Assembly (NCBI RefSeq): GCF_040499845.1
Contig: NZ_CP159342.1
Location: 6,262,001-6,326,000, forward strand
DNA: 64,000 nucleotides
Reading direction: 5' to 3'
Source: Micromonospora sp. CCTCC AA 2012012
GTDB lineage: Bacteria > Actinomycetota > Actinomycetes > Mycobacteriales > Micromonosporaceae
Shown: piece after piece, positions 17,714 to 27,484 of the stretch
How positions within the stretch are numbered: the first letter of the stretch is position 1
How the letters are laid out: each line of letters opens with the position of its first letter
Position numbers and translations under genes: made by a program
Notes under the pieces: generated by a model
What the model saw: only the letters and a program-made list of their open reading frames with translations
Databases searched by the model: none
What the model was told of the DNA's origin: nothing

Positions 17714-17950
17714 GGGCACCTCTTACCGGTTTCGTCATGCGTCGGACAAGGCGGCGGAAACGGGCGCGTACACCGTTCCCGAAGTGGCACCATCGTCCGA
17801 CCCGGCCTCCTGGCGGCGCATCTTCGTAATTGCTTGCCGGCCTGGGGTCGGCCGTTTCTCGCGGCGTGCGCACCTGGGCTGCGGCCGTTGCTCGGGATTG
17901 ATGAGCGGGAATAGCCTCCGGAAATTGAAGCTACTCGGGGGGGAGGAACA
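17714..17950. promoter_or_regulatory. Divergent control region between the GMC operon and the enediyne core operon
   Basis: 237 bases between divergent starts; the plus side ends with GGGAGGA before ATG 17951. This region would drive both the minus-strand DUF5987-GMC-AhpD-NRPS-P450 run and the plus-strand core run, so it is the most likely place for pathway control. I see no convincing operator or promoter boxes. Confidence 0.45.
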
Positions 17951-19012
17951 ATGATCGCAGGCAGGGCAGTGTCCTCGGTGGCCCAGCGGCAGGTGCGGCA
18001 CGTCTCGCCCGTGTCGCCGAGCGCCGCGCGGGGGCTGGTCGCCGATGTCTACCAGCAGGTCGCCGAGGAGATGCGGATGGTGATCCCGCCGGCGTCGCTG
18101 CACTCCCCGTCGCCCGAGGCGCTGGCCGCGTACTGGATGCTGCTGCGCGAACCGCTGCTGCCCAGCGGCGCGGCCGGTCGCCGGGTCAAGGAGGCGGTGG
18201 CGGCGGCCGTGTCGGTCGCCAACACCTGCCCGTACTGCGTGGACATGCACACCATGGGCCTCTACGACCTGGTGGGGGAGCGGGACGCGGAGACCATCGC
18301 CACGGGGGACGGCGACCGGCTCGCCGACCCGGTGCTGCGCGACCTCGTCGTCTTCGCCGGGGCCGCGCACCGCCCCGACGCCGAGCTGCCGGAGCTGGTC
18401 GCCGGCCCGTGGCGCGCCGAGATCGTCGGCGTGCTGGTGAGCTTCCACTACCTGTGCCGCATGGTGAACGTCTTCCTGGCGCCCTACCTGGTGCCGCCGA
18501 GGCTCGGCCCGCGCGGGCGACGCCGGTTCAAGCAGGGCATGAGCGTCGTGCTCCGCCCCACCCTGCACGACCTGCGCACGGCCGGCCGGTCGCTGGCCCT
18601 GGCCCCGGCGGCGGAGCTGCCGCCGGCCGCGGCCTGGGCGGCGGGGGACCCGGCGATCGCGGGTGCGGCCGCCCGGGCGTACGCCATCTTCGACCGCCTC
18701 GGGGAGCGGGCGGTGCCGGAGTCGGTCCGTGGGCTGGTCGAGGCGCGGACCGGGGCCTGGCAGGGCCAGCCCATGGGACTGAGCCGCCGGTGGTGCGAAC
18801 CGGACGTGGACACCCTGCCCCCGGGCGACCGGGCGGCCGGCCGGCTCGCCCTGCTCACCGCACTGTCGTCGTACCAGGTGGACGACGAGGTCGTCGCCGC
18901 GTTCCGGCGGGAGCGGCCGGACGATCGCGACCTCGTGGAACTCGTCGCCTGGGCCGGCTACACGGCCGCGCGCCGCATCGGCGTGCGGTTCACCGGGGTC
19001 GCGCAGCGCTGA
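17951..19012 (+). CDS. AhpD-like (carboxymuconolactone decarboxylase fold) protein, copy 2
   Basis: A 353-aa protein with GGGAGGA before its ATG. It has the same layout as the copy at 14414: the N-terminal RHVSPVSPSAARGLVADVY, the CxxC motif TCPYCVDMHT, FHYLCRMVNVFL, and a C-terminal half with SYQVDDEVVAAFRRERPDDRDLVEL. AhpD-type CxxC proteins do thiol-disulfide or peroxide chemistry. It is the first plus-strand gene of the core region, 111 bases before the first DUF1702 gene. Two divergent copies around a GMC gene suggest a shared redox step or protection function; this is inference. Confidence 0.8.
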   Translation: MIAGRAVSSVAQRQVRHVSPVSPSAARGLVADVYQQVAEEMRMVIPPASLHSPSPEALAAYWMLLREPLLPSGAAGRRVKEAVAAAVSVANTCPYCVDMHTMGLYDLVGERDAETIATGDGDRLADPVLRDLVVFAGAAHRPDAELPELVAGPWRAEIVGVLVSFHYLCRMVNVFLAPYLVPPRLGPRGRRRFKQGMSVVLRPTLHDLRTAGRSLALAPAAELPPAAAWAAGDPAIAGAAARAYAIFDRLGERAVPESVRGLVEARTGAWQGQPMGLSRRWCEPDVDTLPPGDRAAGRLALLTALSSYQVDDEVVAAFRRERPDDRDLVELVAWAGYTAARRIGVRFTGVAQR

Positions 19013-19123
19013 GGAAGCCCTGCGCACGCCTGAATAACCGCTCAGCCGCCACCGTCTGGCACAGTCTGTGCCGGCACGGTCACGCAAATGGCTGATTCTC
19101 GTATCAGCCGGAGGGAGTCCGTC

Positions 19124-20116
19124 ATGCCCGCGCTACTGGGGACCGCCCGACGACTGCTGCTGGCACCGTCGTTCGCCGACGTCGGATTCGAGGCCCGGGG
19201 CTTCGGCGGCACGCCGACCGCCGCGACCCGCCGGCTGGAACAGATCCCCCAGTCCGTGGTGATGGGCTTCGAGTGGGGCATCGAGCTGCGCTCCCAGGAG
19301 GAGCTGGAACGGCACCTGGCGCTGGTCGAGCCGGAGATGCGCGGCTTCGCCTACGAGGGCGCCGCGATGGCCTGCACCGTCCGGGACGCGATGGCCGCCG
19401 GTCGCGGCCACCGCACCCGGGACCTGCTCGAAGGGCCCGGCCGCCGGCACATCTTCCTCACCTACATCGGCATCGGCTTCGCCATGGCCCGGTTGCCGCG
19501 TCCGCTGTGGCGCAACGTGATCCCCGACCTGCGCGACGTGCCGTACCACCCGGTGATGAGCTGGCTGGCGGTCGACGGCTACGGCTTCGACCTCGCCTAC
19601 TTCGACACCCGCCGCTGGGTGGACGAGCAGCGGCGTCCCAGGCCGTACCCGTTCGACGGGCACCCGGACTACTTCCTGCGCGCCGTGGACCACGGCATCG
19701 GCCGGGCGCTGTGGTTCATCCACGGTGGCCGTCCGACCGACGTCGCCGCCGCCGTCGGGCGCTTCGCCGCCCACCGGCAGGCCGACCTGTGGGCCGGTGT
19801 CGGGCTGGCCGCCACCTTCGCCGGCGGCACCGACGCGGCCGGCTACGAGGCGCTGCGCCGCTCCGCCGGCCTCCACCAGGGGCCGCTGGCCCAGGGGGCG
19901 GTCTTCGCCGCCAAGGCCCGGGACCTCTCCGGGTACGAGCCGGCGCACACCGCGGTCGCGCTGCACGCGCTGACCGGGCTGTCGCCGCAGGCCGCCTCGG
20001 CCTTCGCCGACGAGGTCGCCGTCGCCCCCACGGTCGACGGCGACGTGCCCGCGTACGAGCAGTGGCGGTGTCGGATCGCCGACCGTTTCGATGTGCCGGC
20101 GGCGTCCATTTCCTAG
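19124..20116 (+). CDS. DUF1702 enediyne-cassette protein, copy 1
   Basis: A 330-aa protein. ATG 19124 is chosen for GGAGGGAG just upstream; an ATG 36 bases earlier has none. The family pattern is clear: RGFAYEGAAMACTVRDAM near residues 77-94, then FLTYIGIGFAMARLPRPLWR, DGYGFDLAYFDTRRWV and DHGIGRALWFIHGG. DUF1702 proteins occur next to enediyne PKS genes (the UnbL-type component of the conserved cassette). No catalytic site is established; they are taken to act in early core formation. It is followed by a second DUF1702 gene with about the same layout. Confidence 0.85.
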   Translation: MPALLGTARRLLLAPSFADVGFEARGFGGTPTAATRRLEQIPQSVVMGFEWGIELRSQEELERHLALVEPEMRGFAYEGAAMACTVRDAMAAGRGHRTRDLLEGPGRRHIFLTYIGIGFAMARLPRPLWRNVIPDLRDVPYHPVMSWLAVDGYGFDLAYFDTRRWVDEQRRPRPYPFDGHPDYFLRAVDHGIGRALWFIHGGRPTDVAAAVGRFAAHRQADLWAGVGLAATFAGGTDAAGYEALRRSAGLHQGPLAQGAVFAAKARDLSGYEPAHTAVALHALTGLSPQAASAFADEVAVAPTVDGDVPAYEQWRCRIADRFDVPAASIS

Positions 20117-20235
20117 CGCCGCCCGCCGTTTCTCTGCGGGTCCAGCAATGCCGAAGATGACGACGCGTGTGCTTTTGGCAACAATTTTTCCATGACTCCC
20201 GGCGATTCTTGATCGCCATTCGGCTGGAGGATTCC

Positions 20236-21210
20236 ATGAAAGCCTGGCGCAATCTGCGGCGCGCTTTGCTGACTCCCGACGTGTCAGCCACCAAGGTTGA
20301 CGTCCGCGGCTTCCACGTCAAATCCGAATCGGCACGCGACCTCTTCGAGCGGGTCGGCAGCAGTTTCCTGACCGGCTACGCGGCCGCCGCCGGCGCCACC
20401 CGGCACGCCGACGTCACGCCCGAGCTGGCCGGCCTGACCACCCAGTTCCGGGGGTTCGCCTTCGAGGGCGCGGCGATGGCGTACGCCATGCGGGACGCGC
20501 TCAACCCGTTCGGCGGCAACCTGGTCGCCCGGTTCCTCGCCGGTCCGGGCGACCCGCACGTCTACATGGCGTACGTCGGGGTCGGCTGGGCGATGGCCCG
20601 CCTGCCCCGGCTGCGCTGGTCGGCGCTGCACGCCCCCGACCCGGTGCTGCGCTGGCTGGTGCTCGACGGCTACGGATTCCACCAGACCTACTTCAAGACC
20701 GACCGCTACGTGCGCGGCCAGCAGCGGCACGAGCGGTTCCCGTGGCCGGCCGGCCCGCACAACTGGTACGCCGGCCACGCCATCGACCAGGGCGTGGGCC
20801 GGGCCATGTGGTTCGTGGCCGGCGGCGACGTCGACCGGGTGGCGGGTCTGATCAACGGCTTCGCCGAGGAGCGCCGCGCCGACATGTGGAGCGGCACCGG
20901 CCTGGCCGCCACGTACGCGGGCGCCACCGGCGAGGGCGAGCTGACCCGGCTGGCCGCGCTGGCCGGTCCCTACCGGGCGAACCTGGCGCAGGGCTCGGCC
21001 TTCGCCGCCGGTGCCCGGGTCCGGGCCGGCCTGGTGGTGCCGCACACCGACCTCGCCACGGGAGTCCTCTGCGGACTCTCCTCGACCGAGGCTTCCGCGG
21101 TGACCGACGACGAGCTGCCCGGCAGCGACGAGGACGGGGGCGACCGGCCCGCGTACGAGATCTGGCGCGAACGCGTGGCCCGACGGCTCGCGTCGCGGGT
21201 GGGGGGCTGA
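20236..21210 (+). CDS. DUF1702 enediyne-cassette protein, copy 2
   Basis: A 324-aa protein; ATG 20236 follows GGAGGA. It is paralogous to the preceding gene, with RGFAFEGAAMAYAMRDAL, YMAYVGVGWAMARLPRLRWS, DGYGFHQTYFKTDRYV and GVGRAMWFVAGG in the same order. It begins with a short basic helix, MKAWRNLRRALL, also present in copy 1 (ARRLLLAP). The gene sits directly before PKSE, the usual place for UnbL-type genes. The two copies have diverged well beyond a recent duplication, so they may have different roles or form a heteromer. Confidence 0.85.
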   Translation: MKAWRNLRRALLTPDVSATKVDVRGFHVKSESARDLFERVGSSFLTGYAAAAGATRHADVTPELAGLTTQFRGFAFEGAAMAYAMRDALNPFGGNLVARFLAGPGDPHVYMAYVGVGWAMARLPRLRWSALHAPDPVLRWLVLDGYGFHQTYFKTDRYVRGQQRHERFPWPAGPHNWYAGHAIDQGVGRAMWFVAGGDVDRVAGLINGFAEERRADMWSGTGLAATYAGATGEGELTRLAALAGPYRANLAQGSAFAAGARVRAGLVVPHTDLATGVLCGLSSTEASAVTDDELPGSDEDGGDRPAYEIWRERVARRLASRVGG

Positions 21211-21245
21211 CAGCGATGAACACAGTCGGGGAGGAACCGGACCGC

Positions 21246-24200
21246 ATGACAAGAATCGCGATCATCGGCATGTCGTGTCGGTATCCCGACGCCACATCAC
21301 CGCGAGAGCTGTGGGAGAACGCCCTGGCCGGGCGCCGCGCCTTCCGTCGCCTGCCGGACGAGCGGATGCGGCTGGACGACTACTACGACCCCGATCCGGC
21401 GACGCCGGACAAGTTCTACGTGCGCAACGCCGCCGTGATCGAGGGGTACGAGTTCGACCGGGTGGCCTACAAGGTGGCCGGCAGCACGTACCGGTCGACG
21501 GACCTGACGCACTGGCTCGCCCTCGACATGGCCGCCCTCGCCCTCGCCGACGCCGGGTTCCCGATGGCCGACGGGCTGCCGCGCGAGCGGACCAGCGTCG
21601 TCGTCGGCAACAGCCTCACCGGCGAGTTCACCCGCGCCGGGCAGCTGCGCCTGCGGTGGCCGTACGTGCGGCGGATGATGGCCGCCGCGCTCAAGGAGGA
21701 GGGCTGGGACGACGACCGGCTCGCCACCTTCCTGGGCGGCTTCGAGGCGATGTACAAGGAACCGTTCCCGCCGGTCGGTGAGGACAGCCTCGCCGGTGCG
21801 CTGGCCAACACGATCGCCGGCCGGATCTGCAACTACTTCGACCTCAAGGGCGGCGGCTACACCGTGGACGGCGCCTGCTCGTCGTCGCTGCTCTCGGTGG
21901 CGACCGCCTGCCGCTCGCTGCTCGACGGCGACGTGGACGTCGCCGTGGCCGGCGGCGTCGACCTCTCCATCGACCCGCTGGAGATGGTCGGCTTCGCCAA
22001 GACCGGTGCCCTGGCCACCGGCGAGATGCGCATCTACGACCGCGGCTCCAACGGCTTCTGGCCCGGTGAGGGCTGCGGCATGCTGGTGCTGATGCGCGAG
22101 CCGGAGGCCCGCGCCGCCGGTCACCGCATCTATGCCACCGTGGCCGGCTGGGGCATCTCGTCCGACGGCAAGGGCGGCATCACCCGTCCCGAGGTCGACG
22201 GCTACCGCCTCGCGCTGCGGCGTGCCTACGAGCGCAGCGGCTTCGGCATCGACACCGTGGCGCTCTTCGAGGGGCACGGGACCGGCACCAAGGTCGGCGA
22301 CCAGACCGAACTCTCCGCCCTCGCCGCCGCCCGGGCCGCCGCCCGCCCCGCCCCGGTGCCCGCCGCCGTCGGGTCGATCAAGGGCATGATCGGCCACGCC
22401 AAGGCCGCCGCCGGCGTGGCGGGGCTGATCAAGGCGACGATGGCCGTGCACCACGGCGTGCTGCCGCCCGCCATCGGCTGCGTCGACCCGCACGAGATCC
22501 TGGCCGGCGACTCGCCGCTGCGGGCCCTGCGCACCGCCGAGGAGTGGCCGGCGGAGATGCCGCTGCGCGCCGGTGTCACCGCGATGGGCTTCGGCGGCAT
22601 CAACGTGCACGTGGTGCTGGAGAACCCGACGCCGCGCCGCCGGCAGATGAACAGCCGGCACCGGGCCATCGCCGGCGCGCTCCAGGACGCCGAGCTGCTG
22701 GCCGTCGACGCGGCCGGACCGGACGAGCTGCGGGAGAAGCTGGCCGGGCTGACCGGCACCGTGCGGGACCTGTCGTACGCGCAGCTCGCCGACCTGGCCG
22801 CCCAGCTCCACGGCGAACTGCGCAACCTGCCGTACCGCGCCGCCGTGGTGGCGGCCCGGCCGGAGCAGGCGGTGCAGCGCCTCGACCGACTGGTGCAGGC
22901 CCTGGACGCCGGGGAGACCCACGTCTTCGCCCCCGGTCACATGCTCGGCCACGTCACCGGACCGGCCCGGATCGGCTTCCTCTTCCCCGGTCAGGGCTCC
23001 GGCCGCGGGGTGAGCGGAGGCGCGCTGCGCCGCCGGTTCCCCGAGGCCGCCGCCGTCTACGAGCGGTCGGGCCTGGCCGCCGGGGCGGACGCGGTCGCCA
23101 CCGAGGTGGCCCAGCCGAGGATCGTCACCGGCTCGGTCGCCGGCCTGCGGGCGCTCTCCGCGCTCGGGATCGACGCCGCCGTGGCGGTCGGGCACAGCCT
23201 GGGCGAGCTCAGCGCCCTGCACTGGGCGGGCGCGCTGGACGAGGACGGGCTGCTGCGGATCGCCGGTGTGCGGGGTCGCACGATGGCCCGGCACAGCAGC
23301 TCCGGCACGATGGCCGGCATCGCCGGCTCCGCCGAGGCCGTCGCCGGGCTGGTCGCCGGGATCGACGTGGTCATCGCCGGCTACAACGGGCCGGAGCAGA
23401 CGGTGATCGCCGGCACCGAGGAGGCCGTCGAGGAGGCGTGCCGGCTGGCCGCCGCGGGTGGGCTCACCCCGACCCGGCTGCGGGTGTCGCACGCCTTCCA
23501 CTCGCCGTTGGTGGCGCCCGCCGCCGACGCCTTCGCCGCCGAGCTGGCCGCCGAGCGCTTCGCGCCGGTGCACCGGCGGGTCGTCTCCACGGTGACCGCC
23601 GAGCCGTTGGCCGGCGACACCGACGTCGCCGACCTGCTGCGCCGGCAGATCACCGAGCCGGTGCTGTTCAGCCAGGCCGTGGCGCTGGCCGCCAAGGACA
23701 TCGACCTGCTGGTCGAGGTCGGGCCGGGGCACGTGCTGGCCGACCTGGCCGGGGCGATGGCGGACGTGCCGGCGTACGCGCTGGACACCGACAACGAGTC
23801 GATCGCCGGGCTGCTCGGGGTGGTCGGCGCCGCCTTCGTGGTGGGCGCCGCCGGGATCGACGCGACGCTCTTCGACGACCGGCTGGTCCGGCCGCTGCGG
23901 CTGGACCGGGAGAACCGGTTCCTGGCCAACCCGTGCGAGGCGGCGCCCGCGCTCGGTGTGGCGGTCCGGACGCCCGTCGCCGTGCCGTCGCCGTCGCCGT
24001 CGGCGCAGCCGGAGACGCCGGGCCGTACCGGTGAGAGCACCCAGGACCTGCTGCGCCGGCTCGCCGCGGAACGCGCCGAGCTGCCGCTGGAGATGATCGG
24101 CCCGGACAGCCGCCTCCTGGACGACCTGCACCTCAGCTCGATCACGGTCGGCCAGGTGGTCAACCAGGCCGCCCAGCAGCTCGACGTCCCGGTGGGGCAG

Positions 24201-27038
24201 CTGCCCACCAACTTCGCGGTGGCCACCATCCGGGAGGTCGCCGAGGCGCTGGACTCGCTGGACAGCTCGGCCGTCGAGCTGGCGGCCCGGCAGACCTCGG
24301 TCGCCGGGGCCGCGCCGTGGGCCCGGGCCTGGCGCATCGACGAGGACGAGGCGCCGGTGCCGGCGCGTACCGAGCCGCGGGAGGCGGGTGAGTGGCGGGT
24401 CTTCGCGGCCGACGGCCACCCGTACGCCAGCGAGCTGGCCGCCGCGCTGCGGCAGGAGCAGCTCGGGGCGGGCGTGCTGATCTGCCTCCCGAAGGAGTGC
24501 ACCGAGGCGGACCTGTCGTACGCCCTCGCGGGAGCGCAGGCGGCGGCGACCGGCGGCAACGGGCGGCTGGTGCTCGTGCAGCACGGGCCGGGCGCGGCGG
24601 GCATCGTGAAGACCGCCCAGTTGGAGTCGCCCGGCCTGCGCACCACGGTCGTGCGGCTGGCCGACGCCACGGACGCCGTGTCGCGAGTGGTCGCGGAGGT
24701 CGCGTCGAACGACGGCTTCCGCGAGGTCGGCTACGACGCGGCGGGGCAGCGCCGCCAGCCGGTGCTGCGGGCCATGCCGGTCGCGGCCGAGCGGCCCCGG
24801 CAGCTGCTGGACGACAGCGACGTGCTGCTGGTCACCGGCGGCGGCAAGGGCATCACCGCCGAGTGCGCGCTCGCCGTCGCCAGCGACAGCGGCGCCGCCC
24901 TCGCGGTGCTCGGCCGTTCCGACCCGGCGACCGACGCCGAGCTGGCGGCCAACCTGGAGCGCCTCGCGGCCGGCGGCCTCACCGTCCGGTACGCCCGCGC
25001 CGACGTCACCGACCCCGCGCAGGTACGCCGGGCGGTGACCGAGCTGACCGCCGAGCTGGGCCCGGTGACCGCCGTCCTGCACGGCGCGGGACGCAACGAG
25101 CCGGCCGCGCTGACCAGCGTGACCCCGGACGTGGTGCGCCGCACCTTCGCCCCCAAGGTCGACGGCCTGGCGGCGGTGCTGGACTCGGTCGAGGCGTCCG
25201 GGCTGAAGCTGCTCGTCACGCTCGGCAGCATCATCGGCCGGGCCGGCCTGCGCGGTGAGGCGCACTACGCCGCCGCCAACGAGTGGCTCGCCGCCCGTAC
25301 CGAGGAGTTCGGTCGGGCGAACCCCGGCTGCCGGGCGGTCTGCCTGGAGTGGTCGGTCTGGTCCGGGGTCGGCATGGGGGAGCGACTCTCCGTGGTGGAG
25401 AGCCTCGAACGGGAGGGCGTCACCCCGGTCACGCCGGAACAGGGGCTCGCGGTGCTGCGCCGGATCCTCGCCGACCCGGACGCCCCGGCCACGGTCGTGG
25501 TCAGCGGGCGCACGCTCGGCATCGACACCGTCCGCTACGACCTGCCGGAGCTGCCGCTGCTGCGGTTCGTCGGCGAGCCGCTGCTGCGCTACCCCGGGGT
25601 CGAGCTGGTCACCGAGGTGGAGCTGAGCGCCGGAACGGACCTCTATCTGGCCGACCACCGGCTGGACGGCAACCTGCTCTTCCCGGCGGTCTTCGGCATG
25701 GAGGCGATGGCCCAGGTCGCCGCCGCCGTGACCGGCCGTGCGGAGACCCCGGTGGTGGAGGACGCCCAGTTCCTCCGCCCGATCGTGGTGCCGCCGGACG
25801 GGTCGACCCGGATCCGGATCGCCGCCACCGTCGTCGCGGACGACGCCGTGGCCGTGGCGATCCGCAGCGCGGAGACGCTCTTCGCCGCGGACCACTTCAC
25901 CGCCACCCTCCGCTACGGGGTGCCCGTCCCGTCGGCCGGGCTGGTCGACCAGGTGCCGGAGGGGCTGCCGCCGGTCGAGCTGCACCCCGCCGACGACCTG
26001 TACGGCTCGGTGCTCTTCCAGGGCGACCGGTTCCACCGGCTGCGGACGTACCACGGGGCGGCGGCCAAGCACGTCGACGCCGACCTGGCCACCGACGAGT
26101 CGGTGCACTGGTTCGCCACGTACCTGCCGGGCGAGCTGCTGCTCGGCGACCCGGGCACCCGGGACGCGCTGATGCACGGCACCCAGATCTGCGTGCCGGA
26201 CGCGACCCTGCTGCCCGCGGGGGTCCGCCGCATCGTGCCGGCCGGTCCGGCGCTGGGCGGCTCGCGGACCGTCCGGTACAGCGCCGTGGAACGGTTCCAC
26301 GACGGCGACGACTACGAGTACGACGTGGAGCTGCGCGACGCCGACGGCGCCTTCCTGGAACGGTGGGAGGGGCTGCGGCTGCGGGCGGTCCGCAAGCTCG
26401 ACGGCCGCGGGCCGTGGGTGCCGGCGCTGCTCGGCCCGTACCTCGAACGGGTCCTCGACGACCTGGTCGGCGCGGGCGTCTCGGTGGCGACCGAGCCGGA
26501 CGGCGCCCCGCTGCGGGCGGCCCGCAGCGGCGACCCCGACCAGGTGGCCCGCCGCCGGGCGGCGACCGCGCTGGCGGCCGGCCGGGCGCTGGGCGGCCCG
26601 GTGACGGTGCGGTACCGGCCGGACGGCCGGCCCGAGATCGACGGCGGCCGGTCGCTCTCCGCGGCGCACGGTGCCGGGCTCACCCTCGTCGTGGCCGGCA
26701 CCGGGACCCTCGCCTGCGACGTCGAGGTGGCCGAACCACGGCCGGCCGGCACGTGGCCGGGCCTGCTGGGGGAGCACACCGACCTGGCGAAGCTGGTCGC
26801 CTCGGCGACCGGTGAGGACGACGACGTGGCCGGCACCCGGGTGTGGACCGCGCGGGAGTGCCTGCAGAAGTCGGGTGCCTCCGCCCACGCCCCGCTCGTC
26901 CTCCAGCCGTCGACCCGGCCCGGCTGGGCGGTCTTCGCCGCCGGCGGCGTCCGGGTGGCGACCTTCGTGACCCACCTGCGCGACCTCACCGACCCGGTGG
27001 TGTTCGCGGTCCTGACCGACGGAGGTGCGCGCTCGTGA
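21246..27038 (+). CDS. pksE: Enediyne iterative type I polyketide synthase (PKSE)
   Basis: About 1930 aa from ATG 21246, which gives the usual PKSE start MTRIAIIGMSCRYPDA; ATG 21216 is an alternative. Domains in order are as follows. KS has Cys near 211 in DGACSSSL, EGHGTGT near 343 and the GHAKAAAG His. AT has GQGS near 580 and GHSLGE near 650. ACP has its Ser near 964 in DDLHLSSI. KR has GGGKGI near 1196 and the YAAAN site near 1340. DH has DHRLDGNLLFP near 1469. A C-terminal phosphopantetheinyl transferase domain has DVEVAE and WTARECLQKSG near 1818-1880. This architecture is unique to enediyne synthases, which self-phosphopantetheinylate and make a linear conjugated polyene released with TEBC. 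The stop overlaps the thioesterase start. Confidence 0.97.
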   Translation: MTRIAIIGMSCRYPDATSPRELWENALAGRRAFRRLPDERMRLDDYYDPDPATPDKFYVRNAAVIEGYEFDRVAYKVAGSTYRSTDLTHWLALDMAALALADAGFPMADGLPRERTSVVVGNSLTGEFTRAGQLRLRWPYVRRMMAAALKEEGWDDDRLATFLGGFEAMYKEPFPPVGEDSLAGALANTIAGRICNYFDLKGGGYTVDGACSSSLLSVATACRSLLDGDVDVAVAGGVDLSIDPLEMVGFAKTGALATGEMRIYDRGSNGFWPGEGCGMLVLMREPEARAAGHRIYATVAGWGISSDGKGGITRPEVDGYRLALRRAYERSGFGIDTVALFEGHGTGTKVGDQTELSALAAARAAARPAPVPAAVGSIKGMIGHAKAAAGVAGLIKATMAVHHGVLPPAIGCVDPHEILAGDSPLRALRTAEEWPAEMPLRAGVTAMGFGGINVHVVLENPTPRRRQMNSRHRAIAGALQDAELLAVDAAGPDELREKLAGLTGTVRDLSYAQLADLAAQLHGELRNLPYRAAVVAARPEQAVQRLDRLVQALDAGETHVFAPGHMLGHVTGPARIGFLFPGQGSGRGVSGGALRRRFPEAAAVYERSGLAAGADAVATEVAQPRIVTGSVAGLRALSALGIDAAVAVGHSLGELSALHWAGALDEDGLLRIAGVRGRTMARHSSSGTMAGIAGSAEAVAGLVAGIDVVIAGYNGPEQTVIAGTEEAVEEACRLAAAGGLTPTRLRVSHAFHSPLVAPAADAFAAELAAERFAPVHRRVVSTVTAEPLAGDTDVADLLRRQITEPVLFSQAVALAAKDIDLLVEVGPGHVLADLAGAMADVPAYALDTDNESIAGLLGVVGAAFVVGAAGIDATLFDDRLVRPLRLDRENRFLANPCEAAPALGVAVRTPVAVPSPSPSAQPETPGRTGESTQDLLRRLAAERAELPLEMIGPDSRLLDDLHLSSITVGQVVNQAAQQLDVPVGQLPTNFAVATIREVAEALDSLDSSAVELAARQTSVAGAAPWARAWRIDEDEAPVPARTEPREAGEWRVFAADGHPYASELAAALRQEQLGAGVLICLPKECTEADLSYALAGAQAAATGGNGRLVLVQHGPGAAGIVKTAQLESPGLRTTVVRLADATDAVSRVVAEVASNDGFREVGYDAAGQRRQPVLRAMPVAAERPRQLLDDSDVLLVTGGGKGITAECALAVASDSGAALAVLGRSDPATDAELAANLERLAAGGLTVRYARADVTDPAQVRRAVTELTAELGPVTAVLHGAGRNEPAALTSVTPDVVRRTFAPKVDGLAAVLDSVEASGLKLLVTLGSIIGRAGLRGEAHYAAANEWLAARTEEFGRANPGCRAVCLEWSVWSGVGMGERLSVVESLEREGVTPVTPEQGLAVLRRILADPDAPATVVVSGRTLGIDTVRYDLPELPLLRFVGEPLLRYPGVELVTEVELSAGTDLYLADHRLDGNLLFPAVFGMEAMAQVAAAVTGRAETPVVEDAQFLRPIVVPPDGSTRIRIAATVVADDAVAVAIRSAETLFAADHFTATLRYGVPVPSAGLVDQVPEGLPPVELHPADDLYGSVLFQGDRFHRLRTYHGAAAKHVDADLATDESVHWFATYLPGELLLGDPGTRDALMHGTQICVPDATLLPAGVRRIVPAGPALGGSRTVRYSAVERFHDGDDYEYDVELRDADGAFLERWEGLRLRAVRKLDGRGPWVPALLGPYLERVLDDLVGAGVSVATEPDGAPLRAARSGDPDQVARRRAATALAAGRALGGPVTVRYRPDGRPEIDGGRSLSAAHGAGLTLVVAGTGTLACDVEVAEPRPAGTWPGLLGEHTDLAKLVASATGEDDDVAGTRVWTARECLQKSGASAHAPLVLQPSTRPGWAVFAAGGVRVATFVTHLRDLTDPVVFAVLTDGGARS

Positions 27039-27466
27039 CCGCCAAGTACTTCGAATACCTGCACACGGTGGGGTTCGAGGAGACCAACCTCGTGGGCAAC
27101 GTCTACTACGTCAACTACCTGCGGTGGCAGGGCCGGTGCCGGGAGATGTTCCTGAAGAACCGGGCGCCGGAGGTGCTGGCCGACCTGCAGGACGACCTGA
27201 AGCTCTTCACGCTCAAGGTGGACTGCGAGTTCTTCGCCGAGATCACCGCCTTCGACGACCTGTCCATCCGGATGCGGCTCGTGGAGCTGGGCCAGACGCA
27301 GGTGCACTTCGGCTTCGACTACGTGCGGCTGGACGCGGGCGGCGGCGAGACGCTGGTCGCCCGCGGCAGCCAGCGGGTGGCCTGCATGCGCGGACCCAAC
27401 ACCCGTACGGCCCCGACCCGGGTTCCGGAAGCGCTGGCCCGCGCGCTGGCGCCGTACGCGGCCTAG
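27035..27466 (+). CDS. tebC: Enediyne hotdog thioesterase (TEBC; SgcE10/CalE7 type)
   Basis: A 143-aa single hotdog protein. It starts at GTG 27035 overlapping the PKSE stop (GTGA), with GGAGGTG upstream. It carries the family hallmark FEETNLVGNVYYVNYLRWQGRCRE, in which the Asn, Tyr and Arg residues used by CalE7/DynE7 are kept; these enzymes lack the acidic nucleophile of ordinary 4HBT thioesterases. It releases the polyketide from the PKSE carrier, giving the linear polyene. The tight coupling to PKSE fits the paired function. Confidence 0.95.
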   Translation: MTAKYFEYLHTVGFEETNLVGNVYYVNYLRWQGRCREMFLKNRAPEVLADLQDDLKLFTLKVDCEFFAEITAFDDLSIRMRLVELGQTQVHFGFDYVRLDAGGGETLVARGSQRVACMRGPNTRTAPTRVPEALARALAPYAA

Positions 27467-27484
27467 CCGCCGCAGGGAGGAGGG

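Noticed and set aside
21297-26975. A 1892-codon open frame on the minus strand opposite PKSE
   Set aside because: It is a shadow of the PKSE coding frame caused by high third-position GC; the translation has no domain and is Arg/Gly/His-rich low complexity.
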